A stretch of DNA of 64,000 nucleotides from Enterobacterales bacterium CwR94 (GCA_002837195.1 KZ478064.1:232050-296049); one strand, 5' to 3'; shown: positions 25,717-34,461, numbered from the stretch's first letter. Made by a program: numbers and translations. The notes: a model not told the origin generated them from the sequence alone.

Positions 25717-26106
25717 ATGAAATATTTAATTTATGTTTTAATTTTTATTGCGTCTGGTTGCACTGGCGCTCTCCCAACGGTCCTTCCTGAAAAAAGTGTT
25801 CTGAAAGTCGCAACAGTAAATTATTACTATCAGGATATCATTGAAATAAAAGGTGGGGCAGTTAATGAATCCAGCGTGTCGGTAAGTATAACCCCTAATG
25901 GTTCAGGGTTGGTATGGAATCCGGAAGAAGTAAAATACGCGTTTGGTGGAAAACATGAGCTAAACAAAAATTATCACCGCATTATCATATCTGGTATCCC
26001 GAAAAAAACAGGTGAATACAGCGTAATTGTTTCTGGTTTTACTCTTGGTACAATGCATTCTGGTAAAGATATTTATAAAAAATACACAATAAAGATCAAG
26101 TATTAA
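25717..26106 (+). CDS. Lipoprotein, candidate immunity protein (copy 2, paralogue)
   Basis: The 129-residue product has lipobox IASGC and a body resembling the previous protein: SGLVWNPEEV, 'YHRIIISGIPKKTGE', and a 'GFTLGTMHSGKDIYKKY' ending where the first has 'GYSMGTSRPGREIDKTY'. The two are clear but diverged duplicates (roughly a third of positions identical by eye). Duplicated immunity genes often protect against variant effectors. It is 73 bp from the first copy and about 35 bp before the second copy of the 20-bp repeat. Confidence 0.65.
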   Translation: MKYLIYVLIFIASGCTGALPTVLPEKSVLKVATVNYYYQDIIEIKGGAVNESSVSVSITPNGSGLVWNPEEVKYAFGGKHELNKNYHRIIISGIPKKTGEYSVIVSGFTLGTMHSGKDIYKKYTIKIKY

Positions 26107-26140
26107 CTCACATATTTAATGCATCTCTGGTCTTCCATAA

Positions 26141-26160
26141 CATAATTTTTCTGCCGATGT
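26141..26160 (+). repeat. 20-bp direct repeat, copy 2
   Basis: This is an exact second copy of the vgrG leader sequence cataatttttctgccgatgt. Unlike copy 1 it is not followed by a vgrG gene but by about 170 bp of unassigned sequence and a frameshifted gene. Confidence 0.8.
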
Positions 26161-26335
26161 AAAAACATATTGGAGTATATGATCCTGCTGATAGTGCAGG
26201 GTTTGAATGCAGACAAATTGATTAGTTTTTGCTTAGTTCAAGACTCTACATATAGCGCACTTTGTGGTTCTGGTAGTCTTACTTCAATAAACTAAATGAA
26301 AAGCCATCAACTGGCACTGCCAGGTTATTGCCTAA

Positions 26336-26906
26336 ATGAAATCATTGATAGCCGTTTTTCTCAGTATGAGTTCCTTCGCTATGGCCTCAGTTTTTGTTAC
26401 TAAAGGTGAGGGCGCTTCAGTAACCAGGGCATTGAAATCAGATTCTAACGCAGATATTCCTTCATCATCCCGTTTTGATGCATGTAATATACATTTCAGT
26501 GATTATAAATACCTTGCATTGTCTGATGATGAGTACTTAGAAAAAATCACCAATTTCAGAGTGGAGTTGTGTGTATTCTGGAGAGGCATTCGAAGCGGGA
26601 TATGATGTACAGACAGTGAACAACAAAGGCATTGGTGTTAGTGGTGCCGATAATAAGATTGTTTATGACTATAAGAATAAAGTATGGGAATCCATTCCAG
26701 ATACCACATATGTGAAAGATGGGAAGGCTAATCATCTGTCTCTGTTGCAGGTGAAAAGTAAAAATGCATCTGGTTTTATGGCTGTTAATACCATGGCGAA
26801 GCTTAAAGAGGGAACTCCAGGTCAGAGCATTTCTTTCTGTTTTATACATAAAAATAATGCGCTAAGTGGTTCTGGTATTAACGCTTCGGGTGGTAAAAAT
26901 GAATAA
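26336..26906 (+). pseudogene. Exported protein, frameshifted at a TG repeat
   Basis: The first frame (26336-26605) starts with a signal peptide (KSLIAVFLSMSSFAMA) and runs to 'EKITNFRVELCV'. The second frame (to TAA at 26904-26906) continues with 'YSGEAFEAGYDVQTVNNKG' and 'KANHLSLLQVKSKNASG'. They join cleanly at ttgtgtgtattc (about 26568): adding one TG or removing one base there gives ...VELCVYSGEAF..., a protein of about 190 residues. The product would be periplasmic and could be an immunity protein of a lost effector, since it lies between the vgrG unit and tssM. The function is unknown. Confidence 0.55.
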
Positions 26907-27001
26907 CTTTCTAAAGAAGCATTGAAATTGCTTGAGAGAATTTCATTCGATGATGGCTAGCCTTAATGAATATTTAGAAATTTTGAACTGTGAGAGTGTG
27001 A

Positions 27002-28210
27002 ATGTCGTATTCCCTGAAAAATCTTCCTGAATGTTATCCACGGAAAGCACTACCAAAAATATCCCGTTGGCTTGCCGCATTGGTAATAATGTTGTTTATC
27101 AGCGTGATCCTCATGCGTATATTCGGGCGCTACATCGATAATCATTACTTCTGGTTGTTTGCTGTTGGCCCGGCCGTTGTTGTATGGATTGTCAGTTTCG
27201 GTTTTCGCATGTGGATCTGGTCATTACAGGACAGTAAAGCGAATGGCTTTGATAAACGTCGGGATCAATGGATCTTAAGTGAGACCCGTAAGGCTCGCCG
27301 TGCACTTCAGATATTGAATACGACATTTTTAACTGCCCATCCAGATACGGGGCAAGATATTGCAGCTGCCGCGATGCTGAACAAGCAAAGCATAATTACT
27401 TCTCAGGCTGACTGGAAAGGTGAGCAAAGTAAAAGGTTGAGCCGCATCGAGGTTGGACCGGAAGATACGCCAGAAATACTCGTCTCCCGTCTGCTTTCTG
27501 AACTCATTGCTGACCTACCCGTTGACCAGTTACCAGAAAATGCTTCACTGGCTATTATCCTTGATGTCTCGTCATCTCTGTCATTCACTGCAGTTCGGGA
27601 TATTTGGCAGGACGCCTGGTATGAGAGTGGAATAGCCTGCGCTGTTGAGTATGTAGACAGAAATGGGCCGGAGGCCGTCAGTAACTGGCTGGATCACCGC
27701 ATTCAAGATGAGTCGATGTTATTGATCGTAGGCCTTCAGGTCGATCCGCTTGTATCAAACAATACTGCCGAAGCAGCCGTTGCCCTGCTTCTGGGCAATC
27801 GCCTGACGCAAGAGACGCTTGACCCCCTCGCACTGCTGCACCGGCCTGATGCTGCTCCAGCAGGTGAACTGAGCAAGGGAATGAACATGGCTGCCTATAA
27901 CGTTCCGCTCAAAGAAAATATCATCAAAAACTTATGGCTTGCTGGGCTGACGGGAGAGCAACGCACAGAAGTTATCGTTTGCCAGAATGTCCATCCTGCG
28001 CAGTCTGTAGAGGATGAAGCGGTCATTTCGCTCGATATGTCCATGGGACACGCCGGAGCCGCTGCTCCCTGGCTTGCCCTCGCAGCCGCCACTGAAATCG
28101 CCCGACAAACACAGTCACCACAGATGATTATTTGCGGTGATACCACACAGGATGTGCTGTGGAGCATGCTCATCACCCCGATTGCTTCCCGACAGGAGAT
28201 GGATTCGTGA
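27002..28210 (+). CDS. T6SS-associated membrane protein encoded with tssM
   Basis: The 402-residue protein has two membrane segments near the N-terminus (about 22-43 and 50-72) and a cytoplasmic domain of about 320 residues with an 'ASLAIILDVSSSLSFTAV' strand-loop and a 'GHAGAAAPWLALAAATEIA' segment. Its stop codon overlaps the start of tssM (GTGA), so the two are translated together. Proteins of this kind accompany tssM in enterobacterial T6SS clusters, but I do not know a tested function. Its composition matches tssM, not the A+T-rich cargo genes around it. It appears intact. Confidence 0.6.
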   Translation: MSYSLKNLPECYPRKALPKISRWLAALVIMLFISVILMRIFGRYIDNHYFWLFAVGPAVVVWIVSFGFRMWIWSLQDSKANGFDKRRDQWILSETRKARRALQILNTTFLTAHPDTGQDIAAAAMLNKQSIITSQADWKGEQSKRLSRIEVGPEDTPEILVSRLLSELIADLPVDQLPENASLAIILDVSSSLSFTAVRDIWQDAWYESGIACAVEYVDRNGPEAVSNWLDHRIQDESMLLIVGLQVDPLVSNNTAEAAVALLLGNRLTQETLDPLALLHRPDAAPAGELSKGMNMAAYNVPLKENIIKNLWLAGLTGEQRTEVIVCQNVHPAQSVEDEAVISLDMSMGHAGAAAPWLALAAATEIARQTQSPQMIICGDTTQDVLWSMLITPIASRQEMDS

Positions 28211-31200
28211 AGCTACCTCTAGCACCGAAGACGACAGAAGGCCGCTATCTTGTTGTCGTATTGATTTTCTTTTTGCTGTTAGCCGCTATGACGTTCATGG
28301 TTAGGAAGCATCCAGATATTGCCGGGATTGAAGACGGTAGTCAGCAACAAATTTACTGGCTTACCGCTGGCGGATGTATTTCAGTATGTGCCCTTATCAT
28401 ATCGGTGGCGCTCCTTGCGGCGGTGCGGAGTGCCGGCAAGCAGGAGTTTAATGCACTTGTCGGCAACACCTACGGTGATGATGAGAAAAATAAATGGGAA
28501 AATGATAGAGCACCTGTTCACCCTGCGGTGGCCATGTGCGACAAGATTCAGAGGCATCTCCGTTTCCGAATAGGTCTTTACTGGCGTCGTAAAACTCGCT
28601 TGTTGTTGATTACCGGCGACGAAGCCGCGATTGAGCAACTGCTTCCCGGCCTGCAACAGCAGCAATGGCTTGAAGGCAACCGTACTGTTCTGATTTATGG
28701 CGGGAGCCTGTCAACTGAACCGGACGAGGAAAAGTACACCGCGCTGCGAAAATTGCGTCGTGGACGTCCACTGGACGGTATTGTTCGCGTCATCCCCCAG
28801 TCGCTTAACCTTACCCCACAAATCAGCGATAACGATTTACGCGGACTGGAAAAAATCAGCGAATTACTGCGCTATTCCGCACCGGTCTGGCTGTGGCAAC
28901 TGTGCGACAGCAAGTGGTCGCAGGTAAAACGCACTGAACAGGCGATTGGGGCCGTTTTCCCGCGGTGTGCGAAAGTCGACGATATTACCCGCCAGCTTGA
29001 ATTGATGCTGCCAATCCTGCGAGCGCAGGGGATGAGTCAGGTCGCTGAGAACGACAGCCATGACTTCCTGCTGCGTTTGGGCCAGCACCTAAAAGAGGGA
29101 GGAATTGCCCGTTGGATTCAGCAACTGTTGCCATGGTTACCCGTCTCTCAACAACGCGTTCCGCTGCGTGGCCTGATGTTCAGCCAGCCGGAAAATAAAC
29201 CTGCCCATATTGCAGAGGTAACTGCCAGCACTGAGCACGATGTCCTGGAATCACACCGCTATGCACTGACTCTGCCGGTGGCCTGGCAAGGTATTGTGGA
29301 CGACTGCACCCGGATACGTGGACACCGTGTCGGAATGGCGTGGGAGCCGATCCTTGGCTGGACGCTGATGGCTCTCATGGGTCTCTGGGGGGCAGGGGCA
29401 TTGCTGTCGTTTGCAGTCAATCGCCAGCAGATAGTCTCTGTTGCACAGCAAGCTCACGTCCTGGTGGATCATCCTGCCGTATCAGATGACCAGTTGACTG
29501 CCCTGCATACTCTGCGTATTGATGCTGGCCGCCTGCAGCACCGCATTCAGAATGGCACGCCCTGGTATCAGCGCTTTGGTCTCGACCATAACCAACCACT
29601 GCTCGACGCAATGCTGCCCTGGTATGGCGTGGCAAACAACCGCCTGATACGCGACCCGGCAAATGTCGCCCTGGCACAGAAACTCGGTGCGTTGACAGCC
29701 TCTACACCCGGCAGCGACCAGCGTGCACAACTGGCGAAACCGGGCTATGACCAGTTGAAAGCCTGGCTGATGATGGCCCATCCGGATAAAGCCGACGGCA
29801 CGTTTTATGCCCAGACCATGAAAACCGTGCAGCCGACGCAAATGGGGATTTCAACCGGCCTGTGGCAGAGCCTGTCGCCGGATTTGTGGGCTTTCTACAT
29901 CACCGGGCTACCTCAGCAGCCACAGTGGAAAATCACACCGGATGCGCAATTGGTCAGCCAGAGCCGTCAGGTGCTGTTACAGCAAATTGGCCAGAGTAAT
30001 GCTGAAAGCACCCTGTATGAGAACATGCTCAAATCCGTGAGCCGTAACTTCGCCGATGTCTCTTTGGAAGATATGACCAGCGGTACCGATGCGCAGCGAT
30101 TGTTCACTACTGGGCGGGTGGTGCCGGGTATGTTCACCCGGCAGGCCTGGGAAGGAGGCATTCAGCAGGCTATCGAAAAGGCCGCAAATTCCCGCCGGGA
30201 TGAAATTGACTGGGTGTTAAGTGGCAGCCAAAAAGTTGTCTCCTCAGACTTATCGCCGGAAGCCCTTAAAGCGCGCCTGACGCAACGTTATTTCACCGAC
30301 TTTGCCAGCAGCTGGCTGAGTTTCCTCAACAGCCTGCGACTCAACCCGGCGCACAACATTGCGGACGTCACTGACCAACTGACGCTGATGAGTGACGTCC
30401 GACAGTCACCCCTGATGGCCCTGATGAATACCCTCGCCTGGCAGGGACAGAGCGGCCAGCAAAGCGAGAGAATGTCGGATTCCATCATCAAGTCGGCTCA
30501 AGACCTGGTCGGTGGAAAAAACCAGCCTGCTATTAGCCCGTCTGCGCCAGGGCCGACGGGGCCGCTCGATGAAACCTTTGGCCCGCTGCTTCAACTACTG
30601 GGTAAAAACAAAGGCAGCAACGTTATGTCGTCTGATAACTCGTTGAGTCTGCAAACGTATCTGACCCGCATCACCCGCGTGCGTTTGCGCCTGCAACAGG
30701 TGGCCAGCGCTTCTGATCCGCAAAAGATGATACAGGCCCTGGCGCAGACCGTATTCCAGGGCAAAAGTGTGGACCTGACCGACACCCAGCAGTATGGCAG
30801 CCTGATATCTGCCAGTCTTGGTGAAGAGTGGCGTGGTTTTGGCAACGCGATGTTCGTGCAGCCGCTGACCCAGGCCTGGGAGACCGTGCTTCAGCCGTCG
30901 GCAGCCAGTCTGAACGATAAATGGAGCCGCTCGGTGGTGGCGCACTGGCGTACCGCTTTTGACGGGCGCTTCCCGTTCGCCGGGAGTATAAGTGATGCTT
31001 CCCTGCCGATGCTGGCTGAGTTTGTGCGTAAGGACAGCGGACGTATTGAGCGCTTCCTGACGACAGAGCTTAGCGGTGTGCTGCACAAAGAGGGCAGCCA
31101 GTGGGTACCGGATAAGATCAACAGCCAGGGGCTTAGCCTTAACCCAGCCTTCCTGCGGGCCATTAACCAGTTGAGTCAGCTGTCGGACATTCTATTCACC

Positions 31201-31695
31201 GATGGCAGTCAGGGCATCAGCTTTGAGCTGCAGGCGCGTCCTGTGTCGCAGGTGGTGGAGACGCAGCTAACCATTGATGGACAAAAACTGCGTTACTTCA
31301 ATCAAATGACTGAATGGCAGAGTGTCCGCTGGCCAGGAGATACCTATAAACCGGGAACCATGCTGACCTGGACGACGGTCAACGCCGGTGCGCGCCTGTT
31401 CGGGGATTACAGCGGAACCTGGGGCTTCATTCGCTGGCTGGGCCAGGGCAAGCATCAACAGCTTGCCCGCAGCCAGTGGATGCTGAACTTTACCGCACAG
31501 GATGGCCGTACCCTGCAGTGGGTACTGCGTTCACCACGTGGAAAAGGTCCGCTGGCGTTGCTGGATCTGCGTGGTTTCACGCTGCCGGAGCAAATATTCA
31601 GTGTCAACAGCGCGACCACCGCACAGGCACTGATAGCCAACACCGAAAGCGGTGACCACTTCAAACATGCTGCGTATGAAAGCCACACGCAGTGA
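28207..31695 (+). CDS. tssM: TssM (IcmF/VasK), T6SS inner-membrane complex protein
   Basis: The protein has 1162 residues from the GTG at 28207, which has AGGAG eight bases upstream and overlaps the previous stop. Two N-terminal membrane segments ('YLVVVLIFFLLLAAMTFM' and the stretch after 'WLTAGGCISVCALIISVALL') are followed by a cytoplasmic domain, a third membrane segment (about residue 400, 'WTLMALMGLWGAGALLSFA') and a large periplasmic part ending with the IcmF-related and DUF1215-like C-terminus. TssM spans the envelope with TssL and TssJ to anchor the T6SS. The position of the Walker A loop reads LLLITGDEAAIEQ without GKS/T, so this is a clade not expected to hydrolyse nucleotide. It is full length, but its partners tssJ, tssK and tssL are not in the window. 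Confidence 0.88.
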   Translation: MKLPLAPKTTEGRYLVVVLIFFLLLAAMTFMVRKHPDIAGIEDGSQQQIYWLTAGGCISVCALIISVALLAAVRSAGKQEFNALVGNTYGDDEKNKWENDRAPVHPAVAMCDKIQRHLRFRIGLYWRRKTRLLLITGDEAAIEQLLPGLQQQQWLEGNRTVLIYGGSLSTEPDEEKYTALRKLRRGRPLDGIVRVIPQSLNLTPQISDNDLRGLEKISELLRYSAPVWLWQLCDSKWSQVKRTEQAIGAVFPRCAKVDDITRQLELMLPILRAQGMSQVAENDSHDFLLRLGQHLKEGGIARWIQQLLPWLPVSQQRVPLRGLMFSQPENKPAHIAEVTASTEHDVLESHRYALTLPVAWQGIVDDCTRIRGHRVGMAWEPILGWTLMALMGLWGAGALLSFAVNRQQIVSVAQQAHVLVDHPAVSDDQLTALHTLRIDAGRLQHRIQNGTPWYQRFGLDHNQPLLDAMLPWYGVANNRLIRDPANVALAQKLGALTASTPGSDQRAQLAKPGYDQLKAWLMMAHPDKADGTFYAQTMKTVQPTQMGISTGLWQSLSPDLWAFYITGLPQQPQWKITPDAQLVSQSRQVLLQQIGQSNAESTLYENMLKSVSRNFADVSLEDMTSGTDAQRLFTTGRVVPGMFTRQAWEGGIQQAIEKAANSRRDEIDWVLSGSQKVVSSDLSPEALKARLTQRYFTDFASSWLSFLNSLRLNPAHNIADVTDQLTLMSDVRQSPLMALMNTLAWQGQSGQQSERMSDSIIKSAQDLVGGKNQPAISPSAPGPTGPLDETFGPLLQLLGKNKGSNVMSSDNSLSLQTYLTRITRVRLRLQQVASASDPQKMIQALAQTVFQGKSVDLTDTQQYGSLISASLGEEWRGFGNAMFVQPLTQAWETVLQPSAASLNDKWSRSVVAHWRTAFDGRFPFAGSISDASLPMLAEFVRKDSGRIERFLTTELSGVLHKEGSQWVPDKINSQGLSLNPAFLRAINQLSQLSDILFTDGSQGISFELQARPVSQVVETQLTIDGQKLRYFNQMTEWQSVRWPGDTYKPGTMLTWTTVNAGARLFGDYSGTWGFIRWLGQGKHQQLARSQWMLNFTAQDGRTLQWVLRSPRGKGPLALLDLRGFTLPEQIFSVNSATTAQALIANTESGDHFKHAAYESHTQ

Positions 31696-31815
31696 AACCA
31701 CGAAATCGCGACTTCAGCTCGGGGGCGATTTGCTTTTGTCCGGTCTGAATGCGATCGAGCCGAACAGTCGTGCTTCACAGAGAAACTGGACTGAATTCAG
31801 CTAAAAGGGAAACAT

Positions 31816-32880
31816 ATGCCAACAGAAGGCTTTTATCTGGTGCAGGGTGATAAAACGACCTGCGGTGGGAAAATCATCACTGGCGCCGAGGATCACACTC
31901 TGTTTGATAAACCGGTTGCCCGGGAACAGGACAGCGTAACCTGCGGTAAACATGCCGGGCTTTACAAAATAGCCGGTGGGATCGACAGCGATACGATACA
32001 TAACAGACGAATGGCTGGGACCCTCGATAGCTATAGCTCCTGTCCCTGTAACGCGAAATTTATTCCGTCGATGATGAATGATACGTACGAGAAAGGTGGA
32101 GGTAGTGCAAATTTTGCAGGGGGAGCGGCAGCGACAACCCCTTCACCAGCAATGACTCCACCAGTAACAGCTACCGAGCTGTCGTCGAATCTTAACACTA
32201 GGCCACATTGCCAGCATACTGACGGCGCTATAAATGTTGCTGAATATATACTTAATGAAATTAAAACCAATGTCAGAGGAAGAACTGCCAATATCATCAG
32301 AGAGTACATCGATGATGAAACGATAAAAAACGCATTAAAAGAATGGAATAATCTACCTTGGTACGCGAAATTAGCTCCTCGTCCTCAGCCCCATTTGCCT
32401 GAAGCGATAATTGTTTGGTATCAAAAGGTGAAAACAGGTGCAGAGTGGGATCATAAGCCAAAAATTCGTAATAAGTTTGGCTCAGTCGCTGTTGCTCGTC
32501 CACTTCCACCACCAAGTAGAACCCCGTCTAAATCTTATTACCATAAATATAAACAATATGATTATTTTTATGATGTTTGGTCAAATATACACTATGGGTA
32601 TGTCGGCCTTAGTGTTGGATTTAGCGAAAAGTTATTGTTATCGGGCTCAACATGGGAGCAAAACATGACCCCAGGCGCTGTCGGAGATGATACATTAGAT
32701 GATATAACCAGTATGAAAATCGGTTTTTCGTTATATCACAAATTTGGGAAAATGGCTGACGCGTTAACAGCCCAGGACATTCTGGACGCACTGGGTAGCA
32801 CGCCACAAACATCAATGCCGGTGTCCAAACAGAAACACTGGTGCTGGAATGAAGATAACCCTGATGAAATTGGAAAATAA
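31816..32880 (+). CDS. PAAR protein with C-terminal polymorphic toxin type 44-like domain
   Basis: Residues 1 to about 90 form a PAAR spike-tip domain ('GDKTTCGGKIITGAEDH', DSVTCGKHAG, CPCNAKF). A Gly/Ala/Pro-rich linker (about 93-125) leads to a toxin domain (about 190-345) with VKTGAEWDHKPKIRNKFG, 'YDYFYDVWSNIHYGYVGL' and 'DDITSMKIGFSLYHKFG'. That block pattern is the one I know as polymorphic toxin type 44 (Ntox44). The PAAR tip sits on VgrG and carries the toxin into the target cell. The family was first predicted to be a nuclease, so the catalytic activity should be treated as open. The following gene encodes an exported protein, the likely immunity factor. Confidence 0.75.
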   Translation: MPTEGFYLVQGDKTTCGGKIITGAEDHTLFDKPVAREQDSVTCGKHAGLYKIAGGIDSDTIHNRRMAGTLDSYSSCPCNAKFIPSMMNDTYEKGGGSANFAGGAAATTPSPAMTPPVTATELSSNLNTRPHCQHTDGAINVAEYILNEIKTNVRGRTANIIREYIDDETIKNALKEWNNLPWYAKLAPRPQPHLPEAIIVWYQKVKTGAEWDHKPKIRNKFGSVAVARPLPPPSRTPSKSYYHKYKQYDYFYDVWSNIHYGYVGLSVGFSEKLLLSGSTWEQNMTPGAVGDDTLDDITSMKIGFSLYHKFGKMADALTAQDILDALGSTPQTSMPVSKQKHWCWNEDNPDEIGK

Positions 32881-32885
32881 ACAGT

Positions 32886-33350
32886 ATGAAAAAAACTCTG
32901 ATTTTAATGTTTATTTTCTTATTGATTTTTTTCTGTGCGGTTAGCCTTACTCCTCTAAGGCCAACGGTTATTATTCAGAATGAAACGAATGCGAATTTGT
33001 ATTTGCAGGCAGATGAGAGTGTGTTCGGTATTGAACCCATGCCAGAAGAAGTTGATAAAATAATGAAGGCCAGCCCTGATGTTATTGTTCCAGGGGGAGA
33101 GATGAGATTAACGACATCTTTCTTTTCTATAATGTCAGAAGGATATGAGTTTAATATCGGCTGGTTAATTGGGGGGCGTTATTCATATAATGCCACTGGC
33201 GGTGGTGGTCAGAACTTTCTACTTTCTTCAAAAACAGGCGTTTGTTCGGTAACGTTAACCATAAAGCCCGGGTACAATAACGTCGAGATCATTAATGAAG
33301 TGGGCGGGATATGCCTAAAAAAACTTGTCCTGATCAAAGAAAAATATTAA
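32886..33350 (+). CDS. Exported or membrane-anchored candidate immunity protein
   Basis: The 154-residue protein has a strongly hydrophobic N-terminus (KKTLILMFIFLLIFFCAVSL), either a signal peptide or an anchor, followed by a beta-rich domain with 'PTVIIQNETNANLYLQADE' and a 'GGGGQNFLLSSKTGVC' loop. It starts 5 nt after the PAAR-toxin gene, the standard immunity position. Its export implies that the toxin is neutralised in the periplasm. I do not recognise a named family. Confidence 0.6.
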   Translation: MKKTLILMFIFLLIFFCAVSLTPLRPTVIIQNETNANLYLQADESVFGIEPMPEEVDKIMKASPDVIVPGGEMRLTTSFFSIMSEGYEFNIGWLIGGRYSYNATGGGGQNFLLSSKTGVCSVTLTIKPGYNNVEIINEVGGICLKKLVLIKEKY

Positions 33351-33609
33351 AGCTACCCAGGGTTTCGTTAACATGATCCTACCCACGCAGTGTGGAAACC
33401 CACTAAGCGAGGTTGTGGTTTTCGACCTGTTCTCGTCAATGCCGCTCCGTGGTCAGGGAATTTTTCTTATCTGTCCTTGCGTGACAAGTCGATTTTGGCG
33501 ATGAGGTGGATATCCACATTATCCTTGTTACAGACCGGATGCTTCGTGCTGCATGCGCCCAGTGCTTTATGATTGGCTTTCTGTGTCAGGCGTTGTTCAT
33601 CGCTTAATA

Positions 33610-33634
33610 TTGGTGCCCGACCCCGTCATCGAAC
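33610..33634 (-). repeat. Degenerate copy of the tRNA-Phe 3' end (att-like scar)
   Basis: These 25 bases match the last 25 bases of the tRNA-Phe gene region (33701-33725) at 22 positions, including the first 11 (ttggtgcccga) and last 7 (atcgaac). Integrative elements that use tRNA genes leave such copies at the far end of the insert. The copy lies 91 bp from the tRNA end. Confidence 0.55.
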
Positions 33635-33653
33635 TTTGTTCGATGACGGGGTC
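33619..33653. repeat. Perfect 16-bp hairpin
   Basis: GACCCCGTCATCGAAC (33619-33634) pairs without mismatch with GTTCGATGACGGGGTC (33638-33653) around the loop TTT. No T-run follows on either strand, so it is not a normal terminator. Its left arm overlaps the tRNA-like repeat, as if that sequence had been copied and inverted. Confidence 0.75.
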
Positions 33654-33667
33654 GCCTCGCTACAACG

Positions 33668-33693
33668 AAAAAACCCAGCCATTGGCTGGGTTT
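33668..33693 (-). terminator. Terminator of tRNA-Phe
   Basis: On the minus strand, AAACCCAGCC pairs with GGCTGGGTTT around AAT and is followed by T's. It lies 9 bp after the tRNA 3' end. Confidence 0.85.
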
Positions 33694-33701
33694 CTGAATT
33701 T

Positions 33702-33777
33702 TGGTGCCCGAACCCGGAATCGAACCAGGGACACGGGGATTTTCAATCCCCTGCTCTACCGACTGAGCTATTCGGGC
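33702..33777 (-). tRNA. pheU: tRNA-Phe (anticodon GAA), encoded with CCA
   Basis: The minus strand reads as a complete 76-nt tRNA: acceptor GCCCGAA paired with TTCGGGC, D arm with AGCTCAGTCGGTAGAGCA, anticodon loop TTGAAAA with GAA, T loop GTTCGATTC, and encoded ACCA. It differs from the E. coli tRNA-Phe at a few paired positions only. It neighbours yjdC and dsbD as pheU does in E. coli. Its 3' end faces the accessory region, so the gene is the likely integration site of the island. Confidence 0.97.
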
Positions 33778-33882
33778 AACGGGGCGCATTAAACCGTAAA
33801 GGCGGATCGGCGTCAACGGCTTTTTGTCAAAAAAGTGTCTTAACCTTACTGTTTGCCTGCTTTTCGCACAATGCGCTGTAGC

Positions 33883-34461
33883 TTAGCTCAATGCACCGTT
33901 TTTGCGACATAACGCAATGGCTAAAACGTCCTCAGCAAGTTGCTTCGCGCTGTCCACATCGTGAACGTTACGTTTGACCAGCAGACGGCTCAGGCAACCT
34001 TCCAAAATGAGCTCCATTTGCTGGGCAACCAGAGTGGGATTGTCGACGCCCAGCTCCGACAGCAGTGTATGTGTGAACTGCCAGGAGGCCTGTTTCTGTT
34101 TCTCTGCCAGACAGTGCACAGGATGTGTGGCATCCGGATAAAAGCTACAGGCCGCAATAAACAGGCAGCCGGGGTAGCGCTGGTTGGTGACATATTCTGC
34201 CAGCACTTCGTAGCGTTTAAGGATTTTGTCAGTGGCGGTCAGCGCGGTGTCATGCAGCAACTGATGGCGCCAGGCATCAATTTGATCGCCATGATAACGC
34301 AGCGCGTCGTATAACAAGGCTTCACGGTCAGGCCAGAAGCGGCGGAGATCGTCTGCGGACAAATCGGTTTTCCCCGCCATCATCTCCAGCGAGGTGCTGG
34401 GGGCCAGGCCGTGTTGCTCCAACACATTAAGCGCGTGCTCGAGTACGTGTTCACGTTGCAA
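33883..34461 (-). CDS. yjdC: YjdC, TetR-family transcriptional regulator
   Basis: The 192-residue protein matches E. coli YjdC along its length: an N-terminal TetR helix-turn-helix ('[20 protein letters not shown]') and the family blocks '[15 protein letters not shown]' and '[16 protein letters not shown]'. I chose the TTG at 34461 because AGGAGGAGAGG lies directly before it and because the E. coli protein begins there (QRE.VL). The gene lies 39 bp downstream of dsbD on the same strand. Its ligand and targets are not known. Confidence 0.85.
   Translation of the reverse strand: MQREHVLEHALNVLEQHGLAPSTSLEMMAGKTDLSADDLRRFWPDREALLYDALRYHGDQIDAWRHQLLHDTALTATDKILKRYEVLAEYVTNQRYPGCLFIAACSFYPDATHPVHCLAEKQKQASWQFTHTLLSELGVDNPTLVAQQMELILEGCLSRLLVKRNVHDVDSAKQLAEDVLAIALCRKNGALS

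Larger units (their letters stand above)
33351..33667. other. Island edge, no gene
   Basis: About 250 bp without a supported gene separate the last island gene from the tRNA-Phe region. The right end carries an attachment-site-like partial copy of the tRNA 3' end and a perfect hairpin, listed separately. Confidence 0.4.

Noticed and set aside
33351..33600. Transposase remnant between the immunity candidate and tRNA-Phe
   Set aside because: All frames are broken within short distances, and no DDE or HUH motif can be seen.
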